From Candidatus Acetothermia bacterium JdFR-48 (GTDB lineage: Bacteria > Bipolaricaulota > Bipolaricaulia > Bipolaricaulales > Bipolaricaulaceae), in assembly GCA_002011425.1 (NCBI GenBank), contig MTNJ01000036.1:62001-126000 (forward strand): 64,000 nt of DNA, written 5' to 3'. Numbering within the stretch: the stretch's first letter is position 1; each line of letters starts with the position of its first letter. Below the pieces are notes generated by a model. That model made no database searches and was not told the DNA's origin. It saw nothing but the letters and a program-made list of their open reading frames with translations. The translations under genes and the position numbers were made by a program. Positions 45,577 to 53,354 of the stretch are shown in pieces.

Positions 45577-46657
45577 ATTCGGCGGGGAAAAGGCGGTGGA
45601 GGCGCTTCAGGGCCTCGAGACGGTCTCGCCGTCCCATCTTCGCCTGGAGGATCGCCTTCCGGAGTGAGGCGATCGTCTTGTCGTAGGTCGTTCGGTCCAC
45701 GGGGTAGGGGGTCCCGTCTTTCCCGCCGTGGGCGTACGCGAAGCGTGCCGGGTCGCGTGCCGAGGCCGGGGCGCCCCAGATGAGCTCCGAGACCAAGGTC
45801 AACGCCCGCAGGGATTTCGGCCCGAGCCCCGGCGTCGCGAGCACCTCCTCGAAGTCCCGTGGCGCCCGCTTGTAGAGGGAGAGGAGCACTTTCTTCATTC
45901 CCCTGGGGTTCACGTCGGTAGCTGAGATAATCTCGTGGCGTTGGGGCATGGCGAGAGAGGGAAGCTTCGTGAGCTCCACGAGCGTTTCTTCGGGGGGGCG
46001 GGTCACGATCTCCGGAATCGTCTTCCGGGCGGGAGCCGCTTCCAGGGCCACCAGGTTCAAAATCGCGCTCCGCTGTTCACCCACTACCGCCGTGTGGGGT
46101 TCCACCACAAAGCTCGCGAGTCCTTCGGAGATCCAGTGGTAGCGGCGGGCCATTCGAGTCTGTGTATCCATCCCCTGCTGGACCACGCACCAACGGCCTT
46201 CCCGGTCGAAGAAGAAGACGTGATGGTAGATCTGGTAGCCGTCCTGGAGACAGGCGGAGTCCACCTTGGCCGTCATCTTGGAGGCGTAGATCAGGGGGTC
46301 GGGATCGAGGGCGACCCCGCCAGCAAGCTCGGCAAGTTCCTCCGGGGTCCGGCGGGAGGTGCCTCCTTTGCCCCCTGCGGCGAAGAGCCCGAGCTCGCGT
46401 CCGGCCCTCCTCAACGCCTCCTTCAGGGCCCCGCAGGTAGTGGTGGTGAGGCCGCTCGAGTGCCAATCGAACCCCAGGAGACACCCCAGGGCCTGAAACC
46501 AATAGGGGTCCGAAAGCCGCTCCAAAACCCCCCGGGTCCCGGTGGAATCGGCCAACGCCCACAGGATAGCTTCTGAAAGCGCTACCATCCTCCGGAAGAG
46601 CCACCTGGGCGCCTGCCCCCAGTGGAGAGGAAGATCCGCTGTTCCCGTGCGCTTCAT
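45575..46657 (-). CDS. DUF763-family protein
   Basis: 360 aa from ATG 46657. The diagnostic N-terminus K-R-T-G-T-A-D-L-P-L-H-W-G, then L-S-D-P-Y-W-F-Q-A-L-G-C and F-D-W-H-S-S-G-L-T-T-T, identify DUF763, a family best known from archaea and thermophilic bacteria. A helix-hairpin-helix-like G-L-G-P-K-S-L-R-A-L stretch (about residue 280) suggests DNA binding, perhaps a nuclease or glycosylase relation, but the activity is not known. A good promoter (46667-46695) has its -10 only 9 bases before the ATG. It is convergent with the Cdc48-type gene. Confidence 0.85.
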   Translation of the reverse strand: MKRTGTADLPLHWGQAPRWLFRRMVALSEAILWALADSTGTRGVLERLSDPYWFQALGCLLGFDWHSSGLTTTTCGALKEALRRAGRELGLFAAGGKGGTSRRTPEELAELAGGVALDPDPLIYASKMTAKVDSACLQDGYQIYHHVFFFDREGRWCVVQQGMDTQTRMARRYHWISEGLASFVVEPHTAVVGEQRSAILNLVALEAAPARKTIPEIVTRPPEETLVELTKLPSLAMPQRHEIISATDVNPRGMKKVLLSLYKRAPRDFEEVLATPGLGPKSLRALTLVSELIWGAPASARDPARFAYAHGGKDGTPYPVDRTTYDKTIASLRKAILQAKMGRRDRLEALKRLHRLFPAE

Positions 46658-46666
46658 GTTCAAAAT

Positions 46667-46695
46667 TTTTTAGCCCCTGAACGCCCCGGTTACAA
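46667..46695 (-). promoter_or_regulatory. Promoter of the DUF763 gene
   Basis: Minus strand TTGTAA (46690-46695), 17 bases, TAAAAA (46667-46672), then 9 bases to the ATG with no Shine-Dalgarno: a leaderless arrangement. Confidence 0.55.
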
Positions 46696-46759
46696 CTCGC
46701 CGCATCAGCTTGCTGTACGAAGGTTGGGACATGCTAAATTTGGCAGAATACTGCAATAA

Positions 46760-47500
46760 GTCATGCTTTTTAGTGGCCCAAAAATGTGCAATTTTGGAAA
46801 GGTGTTAACACCCTCCTCTTTGGGTTGCCTAGCCACATCCCGGAAAGCCTCAGAAGGCGCACATCCCTGAGTTTGATAGCCCTGATGGAGGTGTAGGTCA
46901 ACGAAAAACCGCCGGTATTTCCCCAACAAAGCCTCGAGTTAGGTCCCCAGGGGAAGTATTGGCGCTTAGCCGTCACCCACGAGTGTTCCAGGAGGATGTC
47001 CCCCTGGGGCATCTCTATAACCCCCGTCTGTCCAAATGTGACTTGATTTCGTCCATTTATGTACAACCCCATGCTCCTTGCACACCCGATCGGGCTCTCC
47101 CCTCTTGATTTCGGTCCCTCAATCGAGCCCACTGATGGAGAGGTGTCCAGACACACAAGCCGCCCCGGTTCACTTGCCTGGGCAAGTCCTCCCCGCTTGA
47201 GGTTTCTGCGTGTCCGTCCAGAAGAACCACCATTCTTTCCGCAGAGTATTTTTAACACCGAGGAGCACCGTATCTTTCACCTCAGCACCACCAGCTTCAA
47301 GGCCCGCCACACTCTGCTCGGGGAGACACAGATCTGCTGCGGGCGAGTTGTAACGAAACCGCAGGTCCCAACTGGGACGAGACAAGGTCTACGCCCCGTT
47401 GGCTCGCCGCTTTACCGCGCTCAGGGCGAAAGGGTGGCCTGGGCGCGCCGCAGGACCGATCCCGCGCTTGGTTGTGCTTGCCTGGAAAGGTTGACCCGAT
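46760..47500 (-). pseudogene. Decayed IS481-like/integrase-type transposase
   Basis: Pieces on the minus strand in several frames. Near 47300-47350 there is an HTH-like Q-Q-I-C-V-S-P-S-R-V-W-R-A-L-K. At about 47190 comes L-K-R-G-G-L-A-Q-A-S-E-P-G-R-L-V-C-L-D-T, the stretch leading into the first catalytic Asp. At about 46800-46930 is the C-terminal L-G-K-Y-R-R-F-F ... L-H-Q-G-Y-Q-T-Q-G-C-A-P-S-E-A-F, the H-Q-G-Y-R-x-x-G-R-T-P-A-E-V tail of IS481-type enzymes. Frames shift between the pieces. It is a different element from the dead one at 34376. Confidence 0.65.
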
Positions 47501-47836
47501 GACCTCCTTCTGTTCTAATTGGCTTGTACCTTTCCATCTGCCAACACCTTTGTGAAACAGTACACTCTAGGTAATCTATACATCCGTTGAGGTATGGTAC
47601 TTCTTGCTCCAGTGCCATTATTCACCTCACACGATTCTTTCCTATATTTCAGACGAAGAAGCCGATCGGGAGGCCATGAGCCGAGATTGCCAGCTGATCC
47701 AGCGAATGAATACAATTAAAGTGTGGGAACAGTCCCATGAGATGACAGAGAGAATAAAAGTCACGGTCTCGTGACTAAGAACATAGATCGAATAGTTTAC
47801 GCCGTTTAATCCTTACTATTACGTCTCTGAGAAAAG
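47501..47836. other. Gene-free region before the sugar/methyl operon
   Basis: No gene supported. It contains a perfect inverted repeat AGTCACG-GTCT-CGTGACT at 47759-47776, 60 bases before the kinase start. On the minus strand it is followed by TTTTATT, so it is either a terminator for minus-strand transcription or an operator. A possible TTTACG/TATTAC promoter lies just downstream (weak). Confidence 0.4.
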
Positions 47837-49354
47837 ATGAGTTTGCTGGGGATAGATATCGGCACTTCTGGGTGCAAGGCCGCTGTGTTTTCCGAAGAGG
47901 GCGGAATGCTCTCGTTTGCGTACGAGGAGTACGATGTCAAAAGGCCGAAACCCGGTTGGGCCGAGCTGGACACAGCCGAGATATGGGAAAAAATAAAGCG
48001 AGCAATAACGGATGCGGTCTCGCGCTCCCTTAGCGCTCGTGATCCGATCAAGGCTCTCGCGGTCACATCGTTAGGAGAGGCCCTCATCCCGGTAACGAAG
48101 GATCGTCGCATATTAGGCCCTTCTATTCTGAACTTCGATACCCGGGGTGAGGAATATCTGGCGAACCTGAAAGAGGCCCTGCCGGCCGAACGTCTGTACG
48201 AAGTTAACGGTAATATCCTTGGCAACCAATATAGCCTCACGAAGCTCCTGTGGATACGCGATAACTTGCCACACATGTACGAGAAAGCCCATAAATTCCT
48301 CCTCTGGGGGAGTTTCGTCGCTTTCATGCTCGGTGCGGATCCCACCGTCGATTATTCCCTCGCCAATCGTACTTTACTGTTAGACCTCGATGCTGAGGAA
48401 TGGTCCGGGGAGATTTTGAAACTCGCCGGGATCGATCGCGCTAAACTCCCCGACCTAGCGCCTTCAGGACAGATAATCGGCACAGTTTCCGGGCATATGG
48501 CAGAGGAGCTTGGTCTACCCGCAGAGACCTTAATCGTCGCTGGGGCTCACGATCAGTGTGCCACTGCTGTAGGCTGCGGAGTAATAGAGGAAGGAGTAAG
48601 TACATATGGAATGGGAACTTTTATCTGCATCACCCCCGTGTTCCGAGAGCGGCGCCCACAGAGATTGATGATCGAACGGGGGCTGTGTACCGAACACCAC
48701 GCGGCGCCCGGTCGCTTTGTGACGTTCATCTACAACCAGGCGGGCTCCCTAGTCAAATGGTTCAGAGATACGTTCGCGGCGGCTGAACACCATGAAGCGG
48801 TGGCGAAAGGGAGGGATATTTATCCTTCCCTTTTCGCGGAAATGCCGGAGGGACCGAGCGGCCTCATAGTACTTCCGCACTTCACGACCACCGGTCCCCC
48901 GGCTTTCATTTCGAATTCATGCGGGATCATCGTAGGTCTAAGGCTCGAAACACCCAGAGGGGCAATTCTGAAAGGGATTCTCGAGGGGATAACCTTTTAT
49001 CTGAAGGAGTGTTTAGAGATGTTGCCGCCCACCGGGATCGAGATCGCGGAGTTCCGGGCTGTGGGGGGCGGTAGCAAATCGGACAACTGGGTCCAGCTAT
49101 CTGCCGACATCCTCGAGCGTCCTTTCGTGCGTCCCAAGATCACCGAGGCTGGAGTTTTGGGCGCAGCCATCATTGCCGGCGTCGGGGCAAATATTTTTTC
49201 CTCATTCGAGGAGGGTGTAGAGGAAATGGTCAAGATGGATCGCGTCTTCGAGCCCAATCTACGAAAAAGCGGGCCATATAGATACCAATTTGAAAAATAT
49301 AAACGCTTATGGCCACTTTTAAGTGGATACTTGCACTCCTTGGGGGGAGAATAA
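47837..49354 (+). CDS. FGGY-family carbohydrate kinase (first of two)
   Basis: 505 aa sugar kinase of the xylulokinase/fuculokinase family: phosphate-1 loop G-I-D-I-G-T-S-G-C-K near the N-terminus, A-G-A-H-D-Q-C-A-T-A-V-G-C (catalytic Asp region, about residue 234-246) and the C-terminal A-V-G-G-G-S-K-S-D-N-W adenosine motif. It phosphorylates a ketose (or polyol) after import. First gene of a 16-gene co-directional run; the second FGGY kinase at 56238 is clearly different, suggesting two different sugars or intermediates. The exact substrate is unknown. Confidence 0.92.
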   Translation: MSLLGIDIGTSGCKAAVFSEEGGMLSFAYEEYDVKRPKPGWAELDTAEIWEKIKRAITDAVSRSLSARDPIKALAVTSLGEALIPVTKDRRILGPSILNFDTRGEEYLANLKEALPAERLYEVNGNILGNQYSLTKLLWIRDNLPHMYEKAHKFLLWGSFVAFMLGADPTVDYSLANRTLLLDLDAEEWSGEILKLAGIDRAKLPDLAPSGQIIGTVSGHMAEELGLPAETLIVAGAHDQCATAVGCGVIEEGVSTYGMGTFICITPVFRERRPQRLMIERGLCTEHHAAPGRFVTFIYNQAGSLVKWFRDTFAAAEHHEAVAKGRDIYPSLFAEMPEGPSGLIVLPHFTTTGPPAFISNSCGIIVGLRLETPRGAILKGILEGITFYLKECLEMLPPTGIEIAEFRAVGGGSKSDNWVQLSADILERPFVRPKITEAGVLGAAIIAGVGANIFSSFEEGVEEMVKMDRVFEPNLRKSGPYRYQFEKYKRLWPLLSGYLHSLGGE

Positions 49355-49398
49355 GCACTCGACACCGCATATCCTACCGTAGATGAGTATCCTCACCC

Positions 49399-49428
49399 TT
49401 GACACCAATCTTTAAAAAGGGGTATTAT
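49399..49428 (+). promoter_or_regulatory. Strong promoter of the lacI-type regulator
   Basis: A perfect TTGACA (49399-49404), 18 bases, TATTAT (49423-49428). The -10 ends 6 bases before the GTG start at 49435, placing the expected start site on the start codon itself. Confidence 0.75.
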
Positions 49429-49434
49429 TTTTAT

Positions 49435-50451
49435 GTGGATGGTAACGTTCACATAAAACGTGTGACCCTGCGGGAGGTGGCAAAAGCAGCAGGGGTTTCT
49501 ATTAATACGGCCTCAAGAGCTCTGAACGATAAACCCGCTGTGAGTCCCTATACTAAGGCCAGAGTCCTCGAGGCCGCCCAGAGGTTGGGGTATCGTCCCA
49601 ATCGGCTGGCTAGGGCGCTGCGGTACAACAAGACAAGAACCCTCGGGGTGATCGTGGGAGATATCGCCAACCCCTATTTCTCCATGCTCGTACGAGGTGT
49701 TGAACAAACGGCGAGGGAGTTCGATTACAGCGTGATCTTGCAAGGCACGGATGAGGACCTCGAGCGCGAGAAAGAGGCCATCGAGGTGGCTCTGGCGGAA
49801 CAGGTCGACGGGATCCTCATCACCCCCACACAAAGGAGCGAGGAGGCTATAAGGACGCTCTTCGACAGCGGAACCCCCTTTATTTTGATGTCGCGACATT
49901 TCCATGATCTGGAAACCCATTACGTCATCATGGATGACCAACGCGGTGGTTTTATCGCGACCGAGCACCTTATCCAAAGGGGCCACGAGAGGATCGCGAT
50001 TCTCAATGGGCCCATCCACATCTCAAGCGCGGCCGAACGCTACGCCGGGTACATGGAAGCTCTTCAGCAATACGGTCTCGATGTTGACGATGGGCTAGTG
50101 ATTAAAGGGTGTCTGACGATGGAGGACGGATACCGCGCCGCCCTCAGCCTCATTGATGGTCCCAATAGGCCGACGGCGATCTTTGCCTTCTCCGATTTCG
50201 TCGCTCTAGGTGTATTCCGAGCCGCGAACGAACTGGGGATTGTGATACCAGATGAACTGGCCGTGGTGGGCTTCGATAACACCATCTTCGGACTCTGCAC
50301 CAGGCCACCTCTGAGCTCGGTGGGTGGGAGTCCGGAGGAGCTGGGAAAGACCGCGGCTCGGTTTCTACTAGAGCTTTTGACGGGAAAGAGACCTAACACG
50401 GTTACCAGGGTGAAGCTGCCAGTCTACTTGGTACAGAGGGGGTCAACATAA
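49435..50451 (+). CDS. LacI-family transcriptional regulator
   Basis: 338 aa from GTG 49435. The longer reading from TTG 49399 is rejected because that TTG is the -35 box. N-terminal HTH (V-T-L-R-E-V-A-K-A-A-G-V-S-I-N-T-A-S-R-A-L about residues 10-30), hinge helix R-P-N-R-L-A-R-A-L-R, and the periplasmic-binding-type sensor domain (V-G-F-D-N-T-I-F near the C-terminus). No Shine-Dalgarno. It most likely senses the sugar imported by the next three genes and controls the unit, and itself through the palindrome in its own first codons. Confidence 0.94.
   Translation: MDGNVHIKRVTLREVAKAAGVSINTASRALNDKPAVSPYTKARVLEAAQRLGYRPNRLARALRYNKTRTLGVIVGDIANPYFSMLVRGVEQTAREFDYSVILQGTDEDLEREKEAIEVALAEQVDGILITPTQRSEEAIRTLFDSGTPFILMSRHFHDLETHYVIMDDQRGGFIATEHLIQRGHERIAILNGPIHISSAAERYAGYMEALQQYGLDVDDGLVIKGCLTMEDGYRAALSLIDGPNRPTAIFAFSDFVALGVFRAANELGIVIPDELAVVGFDNTIFGLCTRPPLSSVGGSPEELGKTAARFLLELLTGKRPNTVTRVKLPVYLVQRGST
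49440..49453 (+). promoter_or_regulatory. Candidate LacI-type operator in the regulator's first codons
   Basis: TGGTAACGTTCACA: a 14-base imperfect palindrome (10 of 14 symmetric) with the central AACGTT typical of LacI-family operators, placed just downstream of the -10, where bound repressor would block initiation. Confidence 0.5.
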
Positions 50452-50521
50452 GAGAAGGGGGGTGATAGAAGGGACAGACCTCAAAGATCAACTCCTACTC
50501 CATTTAGCAAGGAGGTGTAAC

Positions 50522-51529
50522 ATGCTCAAGCGTGTAGCGATTTTCGGGTTGATGATGTTGTTAGCGTTGCCGGGGCTCGCGGCCCATAGGAAGACGGCAA
50601 TGGGCTGGGTCTACACTGAACCGCTCGAGATCTATTTCTTCTGCGGTGGTCCACCGGGAGGGACCTTTGCCACCGTGGTCTACAACGGAGCTCGTGCCGC
50701 AGCGGAGATCTTAGGCGACCGTGTCAAGGTACACTACGTATGGTCCGATTGGAACCCACAGAAGATGGTGGCCCAGTTCCAGGAAGCCGTAGCGGCCAAC
50801 CCCGACGGCATTTGCATCATGGGGCATCCCGGTGTGGAGGCGCTGGCACCATTCGTGGAGGAGGCTGAAGCGAAGGGGATCATCGTCACTAGCCAGAACG
50901 TGACGCTCCCCGAACTCGAGGAGAAGTTCCGCGCGTATGGGTTTGGATACGTGGGCCAGGAGCTTTACGCGTCGGGCTACATGTTGGGTAAAGCCGCGGC
51001 CGAACGCGCAGGTTTGAAACCGGGTGACCGCGCGATGGTCTGGGGCCTCCTCCGATTGCCAACTCGCGGCCTCCGGACCAGGGGCGCCGTCGATGCTCTT
51101 GAGGAGAAAGGGATCGTCGTCGACTATATTGAGATCACGCCCGAAGTGGACGCGGATGCCTCGCTGGGGATCCCGATATTCGTGGGCTATATCCAGAAGC
51201 ACCCCGACTGTAGGCTTGTGATTACCGATCACGGTCAGCTTACCGCCACCCTCCCCACCTATCTCCGTGAGGCCGGCCTTGGCCCAGACGACATCTTTGC
51301 TGCCGGCTTTGACCTCGCTCCCCCCACTCTCGAGGGAATCGACAGTGGCTATGTCGACCTCGTCCACAGCCAGCAGCCATTCCTTCAGGGCTTCCTTCCC
51401 ATCTTCCAGGTCTACCTCACGGCCCTATACAAGATCGCCGGACTGCATATTGACACCGGTATCGGTTTGATCGATAAGACCAATGTTGGACCAATTCGAG
51501 AGCTAGTGGAGAAGGGCTTGGCCGGATGA
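50522..51529 (+). CDS. Ribose-type sugar-binding protein of ABC transporter
   Basis: 335 aa from ATG 50522 (CAAGGAGGTG upstream). Signal peptide about 1-21 (ends L-A-A). Mature protein of the RbsB/Peripla_BP_4 class: strand E-I-Y-F-F-C-G-G, then V-A-A-N-P-D-G-I-C-I-M-G and I-T-D-H-G-Q motifs. No lipobox. Paired with the ATPase and permease encoded downstream; class 2 ABC importers of this kind usually carry monosaccharides. A perfect terminator-like hairpin follows 15 bases after its stop. Confidence 0.92.
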   Translation: MLKRVAIFGLMMLLALPGLAAHRKTAMGWVYTEPLEIYFFCGGPPGGTFATVVYNGARAAAEILGDRVKVHYVWSDWNPQKMVAQFQEAVAANPDGICIMGHPGVEALAPFVEEAEAKGIIVTSQNVTLPELEEKFRAYGFGYVGQELYASGYMLGKAAAERAGLKPGDRAMVWGLLRLPTRGLRTRGAVDALEEKGIVVDYIEITPEVDADASLGIPIFVGYIQKHPDCRLVITDHGQLTATLPTYLREAGLGPDDIFAAGFDLAPPTLEGIDSGYVDLVHSQQPFLQGFLPIFQVYLTALYKIAGLHIDTGIGLIDKTNVGPIRELVEKGLAG

Positions 51530-51544
51530 AACAAACGAACAGAC

Positions 51545-51573
51545 GGGGCGGGGCGAAAGCCCCGCCCCTTTTT
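51545..51573 (+). terminator. Strong intra-operon hairpin after the binding-protein gene
   Basis: A perfect 10-bp stem (GGGGCGGGGC and its complement) with a GAAA tetraloop followed by TTTTT, 20 bases before the ATPase start. Very stable; must be leaky if the downstream genes share this promoter. Confidence 0.92.
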
Positions 51574-51593
51574 CCTTGACGGAGGTGATCACC

Positions 51594-52373
51594 GTGCCGC
51601 TGGTCGAGATGAAGGATATCCATAAATACTTCGGAACCGTTGTGGCATTAAGGGGAGTCGACTTCAAGGTTGATGAAAACGAGGTCGTGGGACTCATCGG
51701 CGATAACGGCGCGGGGAAGTCGACCCTGATCAAAATCCTCAGCGGGGTGTTTCCCCCTACCAAGGGCGAGATCTACGTCAAAGGACAGAAGATCGATCCG
51801 CGTCGTTACTCCGTGCGTGAAGCCCATCGATTGGGAATCGAGACCGTCTTTCAGGAGCAGGCCCTGGGGATTAAACAGTCGATCTGGCGCAACCTCTTCC
51901 TGGGACGCGAGCCCACCGATAGGCTGGGGTTTCTCAAGGTAGTCGAGGCCCGTGATGAGACTCACAAGCTCATGCGAGAGGTCCTACGGTTCCGTGGAGG
52001 CGGTGTCTCACCGGACGCCTCGGTACGAACCCTCTCGGGAGGTGAACGTCAGGGAGTTGCCATTGGGAGGGCAATGTACTTCGAGGCCGATTTAGTCATA
52101 CTGGATGAGCCCACGCGCGCTCTCTCCGTGCAGGAAGTCCAGAAGGTCCTCAACTTCATTCGCGAGTTGAAAAGACGGGGGAAGTCATGTGTTTATATCT
52201 CGCACACGATTGCGAATGTATATGCGGTCTCTGACAGATTCGTGATCTTGGACAGGGGCAAGGTAGTTGGGGAGTACAAACGTGAAGAGGTCTCGGAGCC
52301 GGAGCTCAACGAGATCCTCATTGAGCTCCATGAATCGCGAGCCCAGGAGGAACTTCAAACAGACTCGTTCTGA
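51594..52373 (+). CDS. Sugar ABC transporter ATPase (single-domain, FrcA-like)
   Basis: 259 aa from GTG 51594, chosen for the GGAGGTGATC Shine-Dalgarno; the TTG at 51576 lies just after the hairpin's T run. Walker A G-D-N-G-A-G-K-S-T about residues 38-46, Q-loop F-Q-E-Q, signature L-S-G-G-E-R-Q-G and Walker B L-V-I-L-D-E-P-T. Only one nucleotide-binding domain, unlike RbsA (about 500 aa), so it works as a homodimer as in fructose-type importers. Confidence 0.95.
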   Translation: MPLVEMKDIHKYFGTVVALRGVDFKVDENEVVGLIGDNGAGKSTLIKILSGVFPPTKGEIYVKGQKIDPRRYSVREAHRLGIETVFQEQALGIKQSIWRNLFLGREPTDRLGFLKVVEARDETHKLMREVLRFRGGGVSPDASVRTLSGGERQGVAIGRAMYFEADLVILDEPTRALSVQEVQKVLNFIRELKRRGKSCVYISHTIANVYAVSDRFVILDRGKVVGEYKREEVSEPELNEILIELHESRAQEELQTDSF

Positions 52374-52384
52374 GGGAGGCTAAC

Positions 52385-53353
52385 GTGTTAAAGGCGAACA
52401 TAGATCTGCGGAAATACAAAATGCAGATCGGGTTGACCCTTATATTTGCCCTAGTAATACTGCTTTTCATCATCACAAGTCCCGAGGTTTTCCTCAGGCC
52501 GAGCATCTACTTAGCGTATCTCACCACCATACCGTTCATCGGGATCATGGGCCTGGGCTTGACCTTTGTCCTCGCGAGCGGGGAAATCGATCTTTCCTTC
52601 GCCTCGGTTATGGCGTTTGCCGGCTACGTATGCGCGGTCATGGTAGACCTGACGGGCAGCGTCACCGTAGGGATTATAGGGGGCCTCTTGAGTGGAGCGG
52701 TAATAGGAGCTTTGAACGGTTTGTTCATTCGCAAGATCGGCATCCCCTCCATTGTGGTTACCCTGGGGATGATGTTTCTCATCCGCGGCGCCGTGAACCT
52801 CCTCTCGGGGGGGCTCGGGAGATCTTTCACCTTTTTGATAGGTACGCCGTGGCATTCCATCCTCGTGGGGAAAATAGGGGGGAGGTTCCCGGCACATGCC
52901 CTCTGGTTCCTGGGATTGGCCGTGGTACTATGGTTCATCCTCTTCCGCCATCGGTTCGGAAACCACGTGCTATTCTCGGGCGACAACGAGGGTGCTGCAC
53001 AGATGATGGGGATCAACGTCGATTGGGTCAAGATCAAGGTCTTCATCCTGATGGGAGTCCTAGCCGCCTTCGCGGGCATCATCGACAGCTTCCGGCTCCT
53101 CAAGTGGTGGCCCACGATGGGGGAGGGCTTCCTGCTCACCACGTTCGCCAGCGTCTTCGTGGGGGGCACTTCGATGTTCGGGGGGGAAGCCACCATCCTG
53201 GGAACTTTTATCGGGGCCTACCTCATAGGCTCCCTGGAAGCGGGAATCGTAGCGGCAGGGCTTTCGGGCTTTTGGACCCGTTTCATCTATGGATTCCTCA
53301 TCCTAGTCGCGGTCACCATCCACACCGTCCTGCGGAAAGGGCGAGGAGTATGA
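52385..53353 (+). CDS. Sugar ABC transporter permease (RbsC-like)
   Basis: 322 aa BPD_transp_2 family permease with 8-10 hydrophobic segments and the conserved G-L-T-F-V-L-A-S-G-E-I-D-L-S motif near residue 60-73, plus N-E-G-A-A-Q-M-M-G-I-N (the coupling segment). GTG start with GAGGGAGG upstream. It forms a homodimeric channel for the substrate of the binding protein at 50522. Confidence 0.95.
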   Translation: MLKANIDLRKYKMQIGLTLIFALVILLFIITSPEVFLRPSIYLAYLTTIPFIGIMGLGLTFVLASGEIDLSFASVMAFAGYVCAVMVDLTGSVTVGIIGGLLSGAVIGALNGLFIRKIGIPSIVVTLGMMFLIRGAVNLLSGGLGRSFTFLIGTPWHSILVGKIGGRFPAHALWFLGLAVVLWFILFRHRFGNHVLFSGDNEGAAQMMGINVDWVKIKVFILMGVLAAFAGIIDSFRLLKWWPTMGEGFLLTTFASVFVGGTSMFGGEATILGTFIGAYLIGSLEAGIVAAGLSGFWTRFIYGFLILVAVTIHTVLRKGRGV

Positions 53354-53354
53354 G

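Noticed and set aside
46770-47258. Minus-strand open frame of 162 codons as an intact gene
   Set aside because: Only part of it looks like a transposase and the C-terminal motifs lie in another frame, so it is a fragment of a dead element.
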